DNA from: Casuarius casuarius
Taxonomy: Eukaryota; Chordata; Aves; Casuariiformes; Casuariidae
Assembly (NCBI GenBank): GCA_003342895.1
Contig: PTFA01000543.1
Location: 115,886 to 179,885, forward strand
Direction of reading: 5' to 3'
Length of the DNA: 64,000 bases
Shown: one piece after another, positions 14,301 through 28,200 of the stretch
Numbering within the stretch: the stretch's first letter is position 1
How the letters are laid out: every line of letters begins with the position of its first letter
The notes under the pieces: model-generated
Database searches by the model: none
Told to the model about the DNA's origin: nothing
The model's input: only the letters and a program-made list of their open reading frames with translations
Translations under genes and position numbers: made by a program

Positions 14301-17300
14301 TTATTCACATTGTTCAGGTAGTGTGCACAAAATATGATACTTTCCCAGCAGCTGACAGCCTTACTTAAGAAGAAAAAGAAACTTCAGTATTTTAATGCTG
14401 CTAATGTTTACTGTGGGACTGCAGTAGTGTTGCATTTTCTCACTGCTGGTTATAAAGATAGTAATTAAGTGGATGTTCACTGCAGTTAACCTAGTAAGGC
14501 AGAAGCACTATTGATCATGTTTCTTAGCAGCTTGAGTAGGGGCGTATGAACTGAAAAAAATTTTTTGAAATCATACAGTAGTTGTTTTGTTCAGGCTTAT
14601 CATGTTGTAAAATAGCTGACAACATAGTAGGTAGCTGGGTAGCTCATGTCACGCAATACAATTCTGTTTTTTACTTCATAATTGTCATATAACCATAGTG
14701 TATTCTTAATGTAACTGAGTAGCCAGTGAAGGACCTGACTGCCACCAGGTTGCTGCAGGTAGTGAATGTTTTGCTTGACGAAATAATTGTTAGTTCAGCT
14801 TTCTTCAAGGAGTTGTGAAAAAGTGGACGTACAATTCAGAAGGCAGCAATATTTGTCTAATGCACATCCTGACACACTGTTATTTCAGGATGATAGTCTC
14901 TCTTTTTTTTTCCACAGATGTGATCAGTTTGCAAAATAAGTAACGAACTCTCACTGTTAAAAATGGAAATTACCGATAGGACTTTCGGGGCAGTTCAGTG
15001 GGTTTAGTACCTTGTTCCCATTGGATTTCAATGGGATTTGGGTAAGTTATTTCTCTTCAGATCCTGGCTGGAGACATGGCAGAGTATGTTCCTGGTGATA
15101 AGCAGTCAACTGCGTTCCCTTTACAGAGCGGTGGTGCTTGCAGTTTGCAACCTTAGTCAGCTGTAGAAGTTGAATGCTCTTTTTTTCTTTTTTAATGTAA
15201 CTTCTAAAAAATTGCTGGAATCCACTATAGTAGTTAGCGTTTGAAAGTAATACAGAAGAAAATATGGCTTGGAGTAATTAAAATGAAGAATCCAAACCTG
15301 TCTGAGTCTGATTCAGCATCACTGTTTTGAGAGACAAAAATGTGCATGGTGAAGTATTAGCCAGTTATATAGCTTTGAAGAATGATTTCTGCCTTTTTGT
15401 CTATATCTTACTCCAGGAGAATAGCTTATAATACAACACACACCAAGGGAAATGACACTAGCATTCTTGTATTCTGTGGGCCAAAACAAGGTATATGGAT
15501 ATAAAGTCAAATGTTAAATACACCCAGATAGTAGGTTTTTTTCAGGATATGCCCAAATTGTAAGTTCTCTTCCAGAATATGCCCCGCATTTTCTTCCTCC
15601 AAAGTGCAAGTAGGCACCTAAAGATAGGGTCTCTGGTCACAACTCCAGAAAATTTGTTAAGCTTTAGTTTGCAAACTCATTTTACTTTTGTGCTAATCTA
15701 AAACTGAACAAATTGACATTTCTTTCAGGCAGCCGAATGTCCATGTGTGTTGTGGGAAATGTGGAAATCACCCCTGTTCCTCACTGAACTCAGTCTGTCC
15801 TGGGCTGGATTAGAGGAAACAAAGCTCAGATGAAAAACCTGGAGTTTGCTGTCCATATTAGCTTTATCCAGATAAATGGACAATTATGGGGGAAGTTGGA
15901 CACTTAGAAAATCAATTTCTGGTGGGAAGAGTATCTATCTCATGTATTTCTACAGAACCCAGTGATTTCCACACACAGACTTGGATTAATCAATTAATAA
16001 TCAATTTAATAAATTAATCATTTAGAGGCAAATCTTCACTACAGTCCTTTCTGCCTTATCACCTGTCTCTTTGCCTACCTGCTCCTCCAGCTTTACTCAC
16101 ATTGTTCTGTGGCAAGAAGAGGAAGCAATGACTTTCCTGCTCCTGAACTTGAGCTTTTGTGCATATTGTCCAGGGCTTAGGACTCTCGTCAGCTGGCTTT
16201 TCACTCCCGTCATGTCTTTGTCGGAAGATTAGCTGCTTCGTCCCCAGCTGACCCACGCCATAAGCAGGTCATGTAACGTCAAGTGCTCTGTTGTGTTGTG
16301 CTCTCCCTAGAGCTTCTGGGATTCAGGGGAGACTTAGGACAGACATGAAACATACTGGATTATACAGAGTGTTTTCTTTAGGTCTGTGGGGAGATTTTGA
16401 CCACGAAGTGTGTAAGAGGAAGAAAATAATAGGAACACAAAAGAAAGATCAACACCCTTTTAAATATCACATTGTGCTTAGCAAAACAAATACATTTTTA
16501 AAAGCAACAGTTAATTTTATCTCAGATCTTACCATGCTCTGGGAAGGACAAAGTGTTTAGCACCTGCTTTGTTTCTTTTTTGTTGTTGTTTAACATTCCC
16601 ACCTCAGTTATACTTGAAAATATGTTATGGAGCAGGCACTTCAGAGGTAATCCTGCCCAAATGCTAACCTTTTAATCTGTTGGCATGTATTTGTTGTTCT
16701 TCACTAAGTCATGCTTGAACTCATCATCCCTGAATTAGCTCCTTCTTTTATTCTTCATATTTTTTTCCCTTGGCCCCATTTATATTTTTGTAAATAAAGC
16801 ATGAAAGAACGCTTCTCCCCCTCTTTCCCTGTTTGTGTGTGCAAATGTTTTCAAAAGCAGGTTCTCCACCTTGTGCTGCACTTAAATGTTTGTTTATTTA
16901 AGGCTGGCATTGAAAGGGGGAGAAAGATTTGTCTTTAGGACTAATTCATGTGTAGCAATGCTACAGCAAGTCTTAGATAAAGGCCAAGGGTTATAAAAAG
17001 CATATTCCTTCTCCATATAATGGAGACATTGGTTATTTTCTAGATCTTTATTTTCTGCTTAGTCAAAAGGGAAATTGGTTTGATCTATAGAATGGTCATC
17101 TCTAGTTTAAAAGGCAGAAGCAGGCCTTTTTTCCTCATTTTGCAGTACCCTGGTAGTTGACTAAGAAACTGATGTATCTCCCATTCATGACAAAGATCAT
17201 TTCTGTGACCTCTGCTTCTCTTTTTCAATTCTTCGCCTAGATTCCTTGCCTTGTCCCATAACCCAGAAATGCTGGGTAGTGTAAGAGCAGGCATTTGAAT

Positions 17301-19218
17301 AGGCAAATCAAAGGGCAGGAAGGCAGAGCTAATGCTGCTGGCAGAGTGTATGAGAGGAGGGAAGCTGGGCCACAGAAGAACTGTGATTCTCAAAAGTTAG
17401 AAGACTTTTTTTTCCCATCTATGTCAAAGCTTTTGAGATACAGGTATTTTCATGTGAATGAGATTACTGTAAACAAAGACCCCAGCCCTGCTCTACTGTA
17501 AATGAAGACTCTAGCTCTGCACTATCATGCCTTGTCATCAGGTTTATTGAGCACCCGGGTCTCTCTCCCTTTAAAAGTAAATGTGTTATGGATTCTTAGC
17601 TATGATGTGGACAGGAGTGAAAAAGATGAAACCACAAGGGCAAATATTGAACCATGGTAAGTAAATAGCTGGAGGTTCTTAGTTATTATTTCAATATTTA
17701 AGTGGAACCTTCAATCTTACACTTTGGAGTCAGGTTTTGAGGCAGAATATAAGCTACAAGAACATTTGGTGTTCTCATAAATATTACTAAAATAAAGTGC
17801 TGATCATTATATTTGCTAATATTACTCTTCACAGTTAGTACTGCATGAACACTACTTTCTGATACCAAAGGAATCGTCCTTTTTGAATGCTGGCATTTGC
17901 TTTTGAGGAATCCTACCTGCTGAACCACATGGAGTGAGATATAGAGCAACCAGCGTCATGGTTGTTCCCTATCACCCTTTCTTAAGTGAACTCTGCTGAA
18001 AACAGCGCTTTTTAAAGCAGTGCTATTTCTCTTTTTCAGTTTAAAACAGGTAACGTGAATTTCTGATACGAAATTTTATTGATAGGTTTCTTTGGACTGC
18101 ATGAAATATTGGGAGATAGTTTACTGGAAAACGTGGAAATAGAGCTTGTTCTTTGTGCACCATGCTGGTAGTGTCTGGTGCATTCACTATGCTCTTCAGG
18201 AGCAATGGGGCTGACAAGGACAACGATGAGACTAGAAGGGCCAGGAAACAGCGTCCATGCAGGAGGTAGGATTTCACCTCTCAGAAGTGTGCATTAGTAC
18301 TGGTGAAGAATAGCCATAAAAACTGTTATTCTGAGGGGAGAAAAAGTACATCTGGAGGCTCTTGCAAAAAGTAAAGAAATGAAAAATCTCAGCTGTAATA
18401 CTTACACACTTCTGAGAATAGCCTATGGAGCCATGGAGATGTTTTGCAAGTTTTGTGTTTTCTTTACAAAGGGGTCTAGTAGGTACAGACAACCTTCCCC
18501 TTCCCTGGGGAAGGCGGTGGTGTGGGTGGTGTTGAGGGCAGTGGGGCTCTCCATCCTATTGGGAGAGATGATGTGTGATGAATATGTGCATGGGGAGATA
18601 CTCCTTGATCTCCTTGATTTCTGTGAAAAGACTGTAGTTTAATGATAGATAAATTTGATTTCCTAACAGTATTGAATAATGCTTAAAAACCTTTAAAAAT
18701 CTTGGCTGACACCAAACATATATGCCAGGTTATTACTGAAATTCAGCTTCATTTTTGGGATATATTTTAATCATCAAGGAGTATCTGGAGAAGTTCTACA
18801 CTTCTGACGACATGAAAAAGTTTGTGCTTTCACAGAAGTTTTCATTGAGTTTTAGATTTTGGGAATATGTAATATGGTATAAGCTATTTTAGTGTCAGCA
18901 TATCAGTTCCACTTTTGCTATCAGGTAACAAAACAGCAGTGTTACTTGGAGCTGCTGGTTTAAATGGCAAAGCTCTACTCAGCTGAACACAGAAAAGTCA
19001 CTTCTGAATTCATGGCTTTCACCTAGCCACTTTCAATAGTACAGAGTTCAAGGAGAGCTATAATTGATGCAGTTTATATCCTTCACATTTCAGCCATGTG
19101 TTTCTGAATTTCCCTTCTGAGTTCACTCATGCCTATTCTATTTCATATACATTTCTGGTATGGGGATTGGAACAACAGCAACTTCCTTCTGACATAGTTG
19201 TTGAATATATCGGAATAC
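8331..19218. other. Non-coding, no gene seen
   Basis: Continuous AT-rich sequence. ORFs are short (at most about 100 codons), lie on both strands and match nothing I recognise. I see no RNA gene, CR1 3' end or LTR signature. Confidence 0.55.
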
Positions 19219-19296
19219 ATACATACACCCCCCCCCCCCACACACACACACATATATACACACATATATATAATACCAGAATATATATATATTCTA
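19219..19296. repeat. Compound microsatellite: C12, (CA)n, (TA)n
   Basis: An uninterrupted run of 12 C (19228-19239) passes directly into a CA run and then TA-rich repeats. Open frames across it on both strands are made of repeat codons and are not genes. Such tracts are prone to slippage and sequencing error. Confidence 0.9.
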
Positions 19297-22200
19297 GCTT
19301 TAACTCTGTGGCAGCTTGTTGTGTCCTGAAACCAAAACCTCTGTAGTAGCAGTGAGATGACTGTGTAAGCATTTAAGATCAACTAAGCAGAGACTGGACT
19401 GCTGCACAGTAGATTTTTTTAGCAAGTGGAAGAGGACCTTCGCCTGTCTTGTGAAAAGGAAATCAGCAACTAGGTTATCTATCTGGAGCCGTTTTATAAT
19501 GTGATTGTGAGTAGGTGACACTGTGCCTCAGTTACTCTGTGTAAGATTGAAGTGCTTTGCTGGAGTGTTATAATGAAGCTTTCATATTTACAGATTACCT
19601 AAATGCAGTAGGAAAAAATTGAATCTGCATTTGTACAGTACTTCATGGGAAAGGCTTATTGGCACTGTAGCCAAAACTTCTGTGTTTTAAGAGACTGTGA
19701 TATACCTGAACAAAGACAGCTTTCTTTTCTTCTTTCCTGTTCAGTAAAACGTATGTTATAAAAGTTGGGAAGTTTTGTTTCAAAATCAGCAAACAAACAA
19801 GTATTAAACAAAAAGTGACTTTATACAGAGAGATTTGTGTGTAACTAGAATCAGGAATATCTTTGCCCCAGTAGGACTGAGGCCAGAGGGGAGATCAGTT
19901 TATCTTAGCAGAATAATAGGGGCTAATATGCTGCTATGAGTCCAGTCCTCTTCTCCTTTTAATCTGTATTTGTAAAATGGACACTAATTTAAGTTCTTTG
20001 GCAAATGGAGGCAGAATACATCAGCTGCTCTGCTCACTGGGGGATTTCTTCTTTATAAAACCAGAAATAGCTGGGGTTTAGCTGTTTTTATTTAATAATA
20101 AGTGCAAACAGAGCAAAGTGCTCAGGTTTGGATGAATTAATTGCTTCAGAGGATCGGGAAAAGATGTAGGTAATTTCATGTCTAGTTCACTGTACTAAAA
20201 CTAGTTTGAGATGGGGGCTAGCCCAGTTTTTCCCAGTGTCCGCTGCTCATTTTGTCTAGGACTGGAAACTGTGGCCTGCTGCCTAGGGTGCTGGACCAAA
20301 ACTGAGCAGTTCTTTGCATTTACCCTAACTTCTGTTAAGCAGCACTGACTGCTACGGTATAGGGCTACATGTGGACACAGTAATCTGCTTTCAGCAAGTA
20401 ATTGTTGGATCCAGGGAGAAGCATCCACCTCGTGATGCATCCATTACAAATGCAGTCACCTGAGTCTTGACAGAAAGCTGAGGGACTCACTGAATTATGG
20501 CATTAAACTACTCTTTTTCAAATAGCTAAGCTAGGTATCCTGCTAGAGAGGATTGAGATATGTGTTGGGGGATGTCACTAATTTTCCCTGTGAGAGAAAT
20601 TTGACTTCCAGTGATGTTTTACTACTAATTTCAATCATCACTGAATTAACTTCTGGAGAGAGAACAGAGAGATGCTAAATGATGGATCAAAGCCATAGAT
20701 AGATATAGATATGGTGGAAATAAACACTTTTAGTGCTTTGTTTCCTAGGTAGTAATTCTTGGACAAAATCCAAATTATATTCTTTGGGGAAAAAAATGGT
20801 AAAAAGTCCATGACACTCCTTTCAAAATCCCTCTGCGAAGAATGCCTTTTGATATTTGTGATGCAAACTGCAGCAAGTTAATAGACAAGAGTGCTTTGTC
20901 TCTGCCCGTAACACAAGCTGTCTTGGGAACTGAAATGCAAAGAAACCCACAAATTTAGCAATGCCAAAAGGAAAGTCAACATATTCTACTGAAAGAAAGG
21001 AGGAAGAAGTAGTGACATGCATTAAAATCTGCACACACGAGTGCTCTAACTGTTGTGTCTCACTTCATTGCTTCCAGAGCTTTTTGAGTACTTCTTCACA
21101 CTGGTTCATACAGGTACTTTTAGGGAGAAAGATTATTAATCATCTTTTCCCACACGTTCTTTTTACCTACTTATTTGCAGGATATTTTTGATGTACGCTG
21201 TGCTGTTGGTTTTTTTCCCCCTTAGGGGTTGATTCATTGTGTTTGTTTGGGATGTGAATACACAGAAATTGCATTGAAGAATTACCTCTCCAGTGCACTC
21301 CAGTGCTTCACACTACTGAGCTATTCCAGTTCATTATTTAAAACTCGTATAGCCTCGACTATTCTTACTGAACTCTGATCTCATTACTTTTTACCATGTA
21401 CAGCAAAAATGGATTACTTTTGTGAGTGTGAAGGTACTCTTTTTTCAGACATCATAACACCTCAAACAAAACATTTCTGGAAAAAATGTGCTGTGGAGAA
21501 AACCTGAGTTAACAGCACTGACTCTTCCAGTTCTTATGTCAGTTGTGCCTGATACTTCTATCAAGGAAAAACCTTTATTTCTGTTCAAGCCAGAAGCATT
21601 TGTATCTTTAAAATAACTCTGGGCTATAAAACTTGTGTCTAATTTTAAGTGAGCCTTCACTTTTGAATTCACAAAGACTTATACATAAATTAAACCTTCC
21701 AGGAAAAATATCATCTTTTAGAACTTACCTGAGAAGGACCATGATTCTTTATTTCTAAGCTTCCTGTAGACAGGCTATCAGCTCTTATTTTTAAAAGAAG
21801 TAAGGCACCCCACACAGTAAAGTTGTGTGCACTTTTCACTGTTTACTTCTCACCATTTACATCCCTTCCATTCTGCATGAAAGGGCTAATAAATCTAGCT
21901 AGAGTGGTGTTATAACTCCTCAGTCAATACTACAGAATGTCAGAACAACTTTTTTAAAACCATGATGCATTTCTGCATAAACATGTGGCTTTTTAGCTGA
22001 ACAGGATTCTTTCACAAAAGAAATAACTGAGACATCTGAGTAACTGCTTTCTTGGTCTTTTAAGAGAGATTTTTCAAGATCCACTGAAATTTGATTGCCT
22101 TTCAATGTACTGACTGTTCTAATGAAATTAATTATCTTATAATTAATTAGCTCACAGAGTCTGGTGTTCCACATCACCCCACTTCATCCTACAGATTGTT

Positions 22201-25200
22201 CATTGCTGTAAAACTGAAACGCAGTCTGTATGGAGAAATTGTATAGTGGTAAGTAAGAGCCAGCTGTAAGTCAGTCAACTATGAAAGCCAAGACCTACAA
22301 AGATATTAGGTCTTCTTTAGATACATAACTTCCAATAGATTTCACCTGAATACCTTTTGGAAACAGACCTGTTTTCCTGCATTTTGACCTTCTAGTTGGA
22401 AGTTCTCTGAAACATACTACATGAGTAAGCTCACTGACACCAGTGGGTTTAAAGGGACTTGAAAATTAGATATGGAGCATTTGCTTCACTGTAGCTGATA
22501 AATGTCATACTATTCCTTGTTCAGTAAGACCTGAATATTTGCTAATTATTTTTTAAGTGTTATTATTTCTGAAACTGGGAAATCCAGCAAATTCCGCAAA
22601 TTATGCTCTGGAACACTGTCTAAACACTTCCTTAAAAGTACATCATTTCCAGTATTAATTGCTCTGATAGTTTACAACATTTCAACCACCAACCTGGAAG
22701 AAAGAAATTAAGTCATGCCAATTGAATAGTAAATCACCTGACATCATTAGAAAAAAAGTGGAAAAATATTAGATAAACAGACTCTGGGTCAAAATTTCTT
22801 TCAGTTTGTCTAACAAATTTTTAAGCTGTGCAAATACACATTTATTGTAAGTCAAAAACAGTTTATGAACTACCTATATGCAGAAAATTGACTGTTTTTA
22901 TAAGTGTATGTATTTAACTTGAGATTAGAAAAATAGGCATTCCCTTGTGAAGCGGATCGAACATCCCAGTTGCTCAATGGGGATAGCCCTGAACGTATAC
23001 TGGTTACATTAGGTTTGCCAGTTTACCAAGTCTACTAATGTAGCCTCCTAGAAAACTGGATGGAGGGATTGCTGGTAACCGACTCTACCATACAGAGTCA
23101 TGGGTCCTGTCCTCAGCTCAGTAAAACAGCTTGTAATGGTGGTAACCCTTTTTTCCCCTGCTCTATCTTTCACCATTGAGCTGTTCGGAGATCGGATATT
23201 TATCCAGCTTAACCTTTTTCTTTGTAGTATTATCTCAGGAATGGAGGTTTTATTTCTTTTTGCTAATCGTTTAAAAATGATGGGTCTAACATATTTATAA
23301 TAATTTGCTTTAGTAAGGATGGGACTATCTGTGCTAAAGTTTGGCTTAAGACTATTCCTTCAGCTAGGAAACATCCACTTAAGAGTAGAGTTAGCTGAAC
23401 TGAAAGCTTTTCTGCCCACCAGCACTATTACCACCTGTGACTGAAAGGAAAATGTGAAGCTTAATGGAGTAACATAGTACCTTCTTCTGTGGGAAGCACT
23501 AACCCAGCGCAGTTAAATAGCATTATAAGGAAAAACGGAGCAATTCGTCTGTAATGCTTAGCTGCTCCAGGGCTGCACCAGAGTACCGGGACATGTCTGG
23601 AGTCGTTCAGCTGCCACGGTGCGTGCGCTGGTCTGGATGCAGGTCGCAGAATCACAAAATCCTGGCTAGCAACATATACTGCTTCAGGACACTGCCCACC
23701 CTTCACAGCACAGTGCTGCAACGGGACATGCAGGCAATAGTCGCTTTACTTTAATTGCGTGATATTTTACTCCATGAGCCAGTCCACTGAAATCAGAAGG
23801 ATGGCCTGGCTGGCAGTGTGCGATGGACTGTGAGGTGGGCAGCTTTGCAGTTGGCTGTTTGCAGGAGGATATGGGTTTTGCGCATGTGTGTGCAGAGACG
23901 AGCTGCTGATTTTATTAGACACACGTGGGGCCAGACTCCCCATTGCCCTGCACCTTGCATAGTCACTCAGATGGGTGGAAAGTGCCTGTAAAGTGGTCCC
24001 AAATTCGAACAACACCATTTTTCAGTAACTGTGCACAGCTGTAGATGACTATATAAGGTAAGAAACATTGTTCTGTGACCTGTTAGTTAAAATATAACAC
24101 AACATTTAGTTTTAATGTATTTTTTTACAGCAGTGCAGCTTTACTTTTCAGCCTGGAAAACTTTACGTTATATCACAAGCTACTGTCTCAGAGAACGTGA
24201 GGGATGGGCGATCAGGCAAGGCAACCTTTACTAATGTTAAGAGTACATGAAAGTTTCAGCAGAGGGACGTGGAAAGGCCCTGCCATCAGCCTTTTGTTAC
24301 ATGCCAAGGAGTAGGAATCTGCTTCCAGACACCTAACACACCTCTGAAGCATGCATTTGCATTTGGTGTAGGTGTGCACGTGGCTGGCAGCGGCCTTGGC
24401 CGCTGGTCTCTCCTCCCCACTTTTCTTTGCACTTGCATGGCAGTGCAGAGAGTAATGCAGATGAGAGGAGCTCCAGATGTGGACTAGCAGAGGACACCTG
24501 AGGCCCTGCTTTTCCGTAGTGCAGAGTACTCAGTGCAAGTTTTACAATTGCTTTCAGTTGCAATGTATTTTATTTCCAGTCATGGTATCCTGGTACAGAG
24601 ATGGTCGTAAGCAGCCCACAGGCAAGCATCCTGTGTGGGATTCCCTTTATCCAAGTGCAGCTATCACAGAATCAGGTGGCTCTTCTGAAATGGTCAGTTT
24701 TTCTCTCTTTCTCGCCAAAGAAGAGATTTATCCCTTTCTGAAGGGCAGTTCACGGTCCTCTAGGGAAGGTGGAAGTAACAGTCCTCAGGCAATGCATGAA
24801 TCACGGTAGGAGCCTGGATGGCTGACTTAGACCAAAAAATTCGTCTTCCTGATGGTTTACTGAATCCTGCTTTTTGAGACAATCCAGAGGTCTCTTCTGG
24901 CCTCCACATGTGTGAATCTGAGCCAACACTACCATTTGAGCCACCAGACTGATGAAACTGCTTTGTTATCTATTTTCAAAACAAGAACAATTCTTAGAAG
25001 GGGGTTAATGGCCTTTTGTTTTCCTGCACTCACCATCATCTGGGAGATATTAAGCTCCTTCAAGTCCTACTTATTTTATAGTACCAGAGATTTCTCAGCA
25101 TCTTCTTGCTCAAAAATTCAGTCAGCTCTTGTGCTGACTTGTTTGAAGCAGCCGCTTTCATAGCTAACCATTTTCTAGTACCTTTCTTTTTCCAGATACC

Positions 25201-28200
25201 CCAGTAAAGTTCCATTGACTTATCAGAGGTTAGGCTTGGCCTATAAAATTTTAGACAATTTGCAGCTTGCCTTTTCATTTTGGAATTGAGGGCCAATGAA
25301 ATCCAAATATATTTTTTCCCCACTAGATCTCAAATAAGAACAAAACCGTGATGAAAATATTTAATGAAGTCCAGGTCTGGCCAACACAAACTGTTAGTTA
25401 AGGATGCGAATAAGAAATAAATCAGAAAGAAATACTGGTAACATATTCCTTTTGTAGATACGATATATAAAGATTGTATTTGCATACCTTGGAAAACAAC
25501 TTGCAAAATCAAGATACAGTTCAATATTAGAAAAGGTTATGTTCAACAGATCTTTCCCACATTCCTCGGAATGGAAGAAATCCAATGGGTTTGGTTTATT
25601 AATTTTTAAATCAAGGAGTTCTGAATAATTGAGGAAGTTGTTCTGTTAAAAAGTGGTATATGCAAAGGAATGAATGTATTCTTGGAGTAAACAGTACTGT
25701 ACATGGCATGAAGGAATTTATTGCTTGAAAATGTGACTTAGTGATGAATATTTGAATAGCTAAAAGCCTTAATAAAAGAGTCATACGGGGTCATACAAGG
25801 AGAGCATGGCAGAAATGAGAATAAAGTGCTATTTTCAAAATTGGAGACAGAAATATGATTCTGATACTTCAAATTAAACAAGCTATACAGAATCTGAATC
25901 TTGATGTTCATAAAATATATTTTCATTACTTTGTGAAAAACAAAAATTATTAGTGCTAGGCACCCCAAATCATGGCATCCAGAATTACTAATGACTTCTC
26001 AAAATCTTAACTTCTTTTCCTTAACTGTAAGTTTATCTGTTTCTCCCCTTTTCAGCCCTCTAGATCATTCTTGTAGATCTTTGAGACAGCTCCCTGCTGG
26101 GAAATGGGAGCATCTCTTAGGTTTCCAAAGTGTTTGAAGGAAATATATGTTTATAAAAATGTACACCATTTTTAGCTCATAATTGAAACTGAATGAAAGT
26201 AAGTATTGGAGGAACTGGATGAAGCTAACTGGAACGAATGAAGTTAACTTTCAACAAATTGAACAAAACAGATGAAAATGGTAATGTAAGTCCCTGAACA
26301 CAGAAACTTAGCATACTCTGTCTGAATCATTTCAAGAGAACTGGATTTTAATAAACCAATTCTTAATAGTATTAAAAATCTCCATTGATCAGTAATGAAG
26401 ATGGTAAGAAAAATATTCCAATATACATCAAAGGAAAATACCAAGGGAAAAAAATCAACAGCAGCAGAGAAATCCATTCATTAGAAAAGATCTGAGACAA
26501 AATCTATAAAAAAGCCTACTGAAACTGTGTGATTACTGGTGAGAGGATAAGCTGTGCTGGCTTTCTTTATAATATCTCAAGTAAAATATACTTTTAAAAA
26601 TGCTACTATTCAAAGACTCTATTCATCTGAAATGTTTGAACTTTTGGGTAGGAGGGAGGAACATTACAAGTTCTGCAACTCTGCATTTGTCTGCCGATCC
26701 TAATCATTTGTTTAACTATTGTACTGCAAATGTAACAATGTCATTTGAATTTCAGTTTTGTGCATCAGGATAATCCCTACTCAGAAAGCACCGGCTTTGC
26801 TAAGGCAAACTTCCAGTTCACTCCAGCTTTGCTCGTGGCAGCAGCTTCTGCAGAGAGTCCTCTGAGTCCTCAGCCATCTCCAGCTGAGAGGGCAACCTTT
26901 CCTTGGCCAGCCAGCCGAAATTTTGTAAATCCAAGGGAAGAAAACAGCTGATAAGCAATGGAAATATGCTGTAGGAAGGAAAATATTCCACCTCTAGCTT
27001 GATAAAAAGGGAGTATCCTGCCAGCAGATCATTCATATTAATGAGTTGTGAAGCAGTCTGAAAAAGCAGTTCTTTTAAAGCTCAAAGTATTAAAAATTTA
27101 CTGTGTAATTGAACAGTGATAATAGAAACCGCTTTTCTTTGTTGGAATATAAATATCTGTATACACAAAGAAATGTATCTCTTTTAAACTCTTTATATTT
27201 CAGGATTTTTAAATCTCCATAAACAGCAGGGAGCAGCCACTATAACTCTATGAGAATGGTACATTTTTTAATAAATTGCATTTCTGTGAGCTTAGGCTTT
27301 GCTGATATTTGGGAAAAAGTGTTATCTTAACATTAGAAGCCTCACAGCATTAATGAATTGGTTAAGAAATTAAGATTTCCCTTGGAAGTCATATATTTCT
27401 GGAAGCCTCAGTAGACTCATTTATGTATTTAACATTAACGAATCTTTGGATCAGGTACTAAAATGATCATTAGAGCAAAGCCAAACTCTCAGAGAGCATC
27501 CTAGGAGGAGAAGGAAGGAGATCCTCTTTTGGGGATGCTTGTTCTTCTAGCCTCAGGCCTGGGACCCCTCTGAAGCGCAGCCCTGGTCCGGGCGTTCTCA
27601 TTCAGTTCCTGCTCTGTCACCGTGCCCAAGTCCTGTCCCTGCTGGCTGTGGCAGAGGAGGGCCCAGCAATCCAAATAGATCTGCAAGACTGGCTCAGTCT
27701 CATGATTATTTATTAAGCCTCTATTCTAGGGTGACCAGTGCCCTCAGGACATGTTGGTGGCCTGATTTTCAGTTGTCCTCTGTCTGGGAGTCCATGCTTA
27801 AAGGGCAGCTGTGCTGAAAAGTGACTACTAAACAACTTACAATCTTGAGTTTGAAAAAATGCCTCAATATTTTCAAATAGGAATTGCAAGGAAATTCTGC
27901 TGCAAAAAGTTTGTTTTTGAAGATACAAATTACAGGCAGCTATTGCTTAACTTCATGATGCGGTTATGACCATATGTCAACAGACAGATGTTTGCTATTG
28001 CTGTGTTGTTAATTGGAAGGTCAGCAAGTATAAGTAAACTTAAACTTATGCCTCCCCCCAGGCAGTGCACTTCCATCATTAACAGAAGACAAAGGCATCT
28101 CAGGGGAGGGGATAGATAGAGAAGCTTTAGACAGATTAAATGCATCTTATATGACATTTTTTGAATTTATTTGTTACTATGTTCTTGTCTTGCAATTGAC

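Noticed and set aside
19098..19382. Overlapping 79-82 codon frames on both strands
   Set aside because: Made largely of the CA/TA microsatellite.
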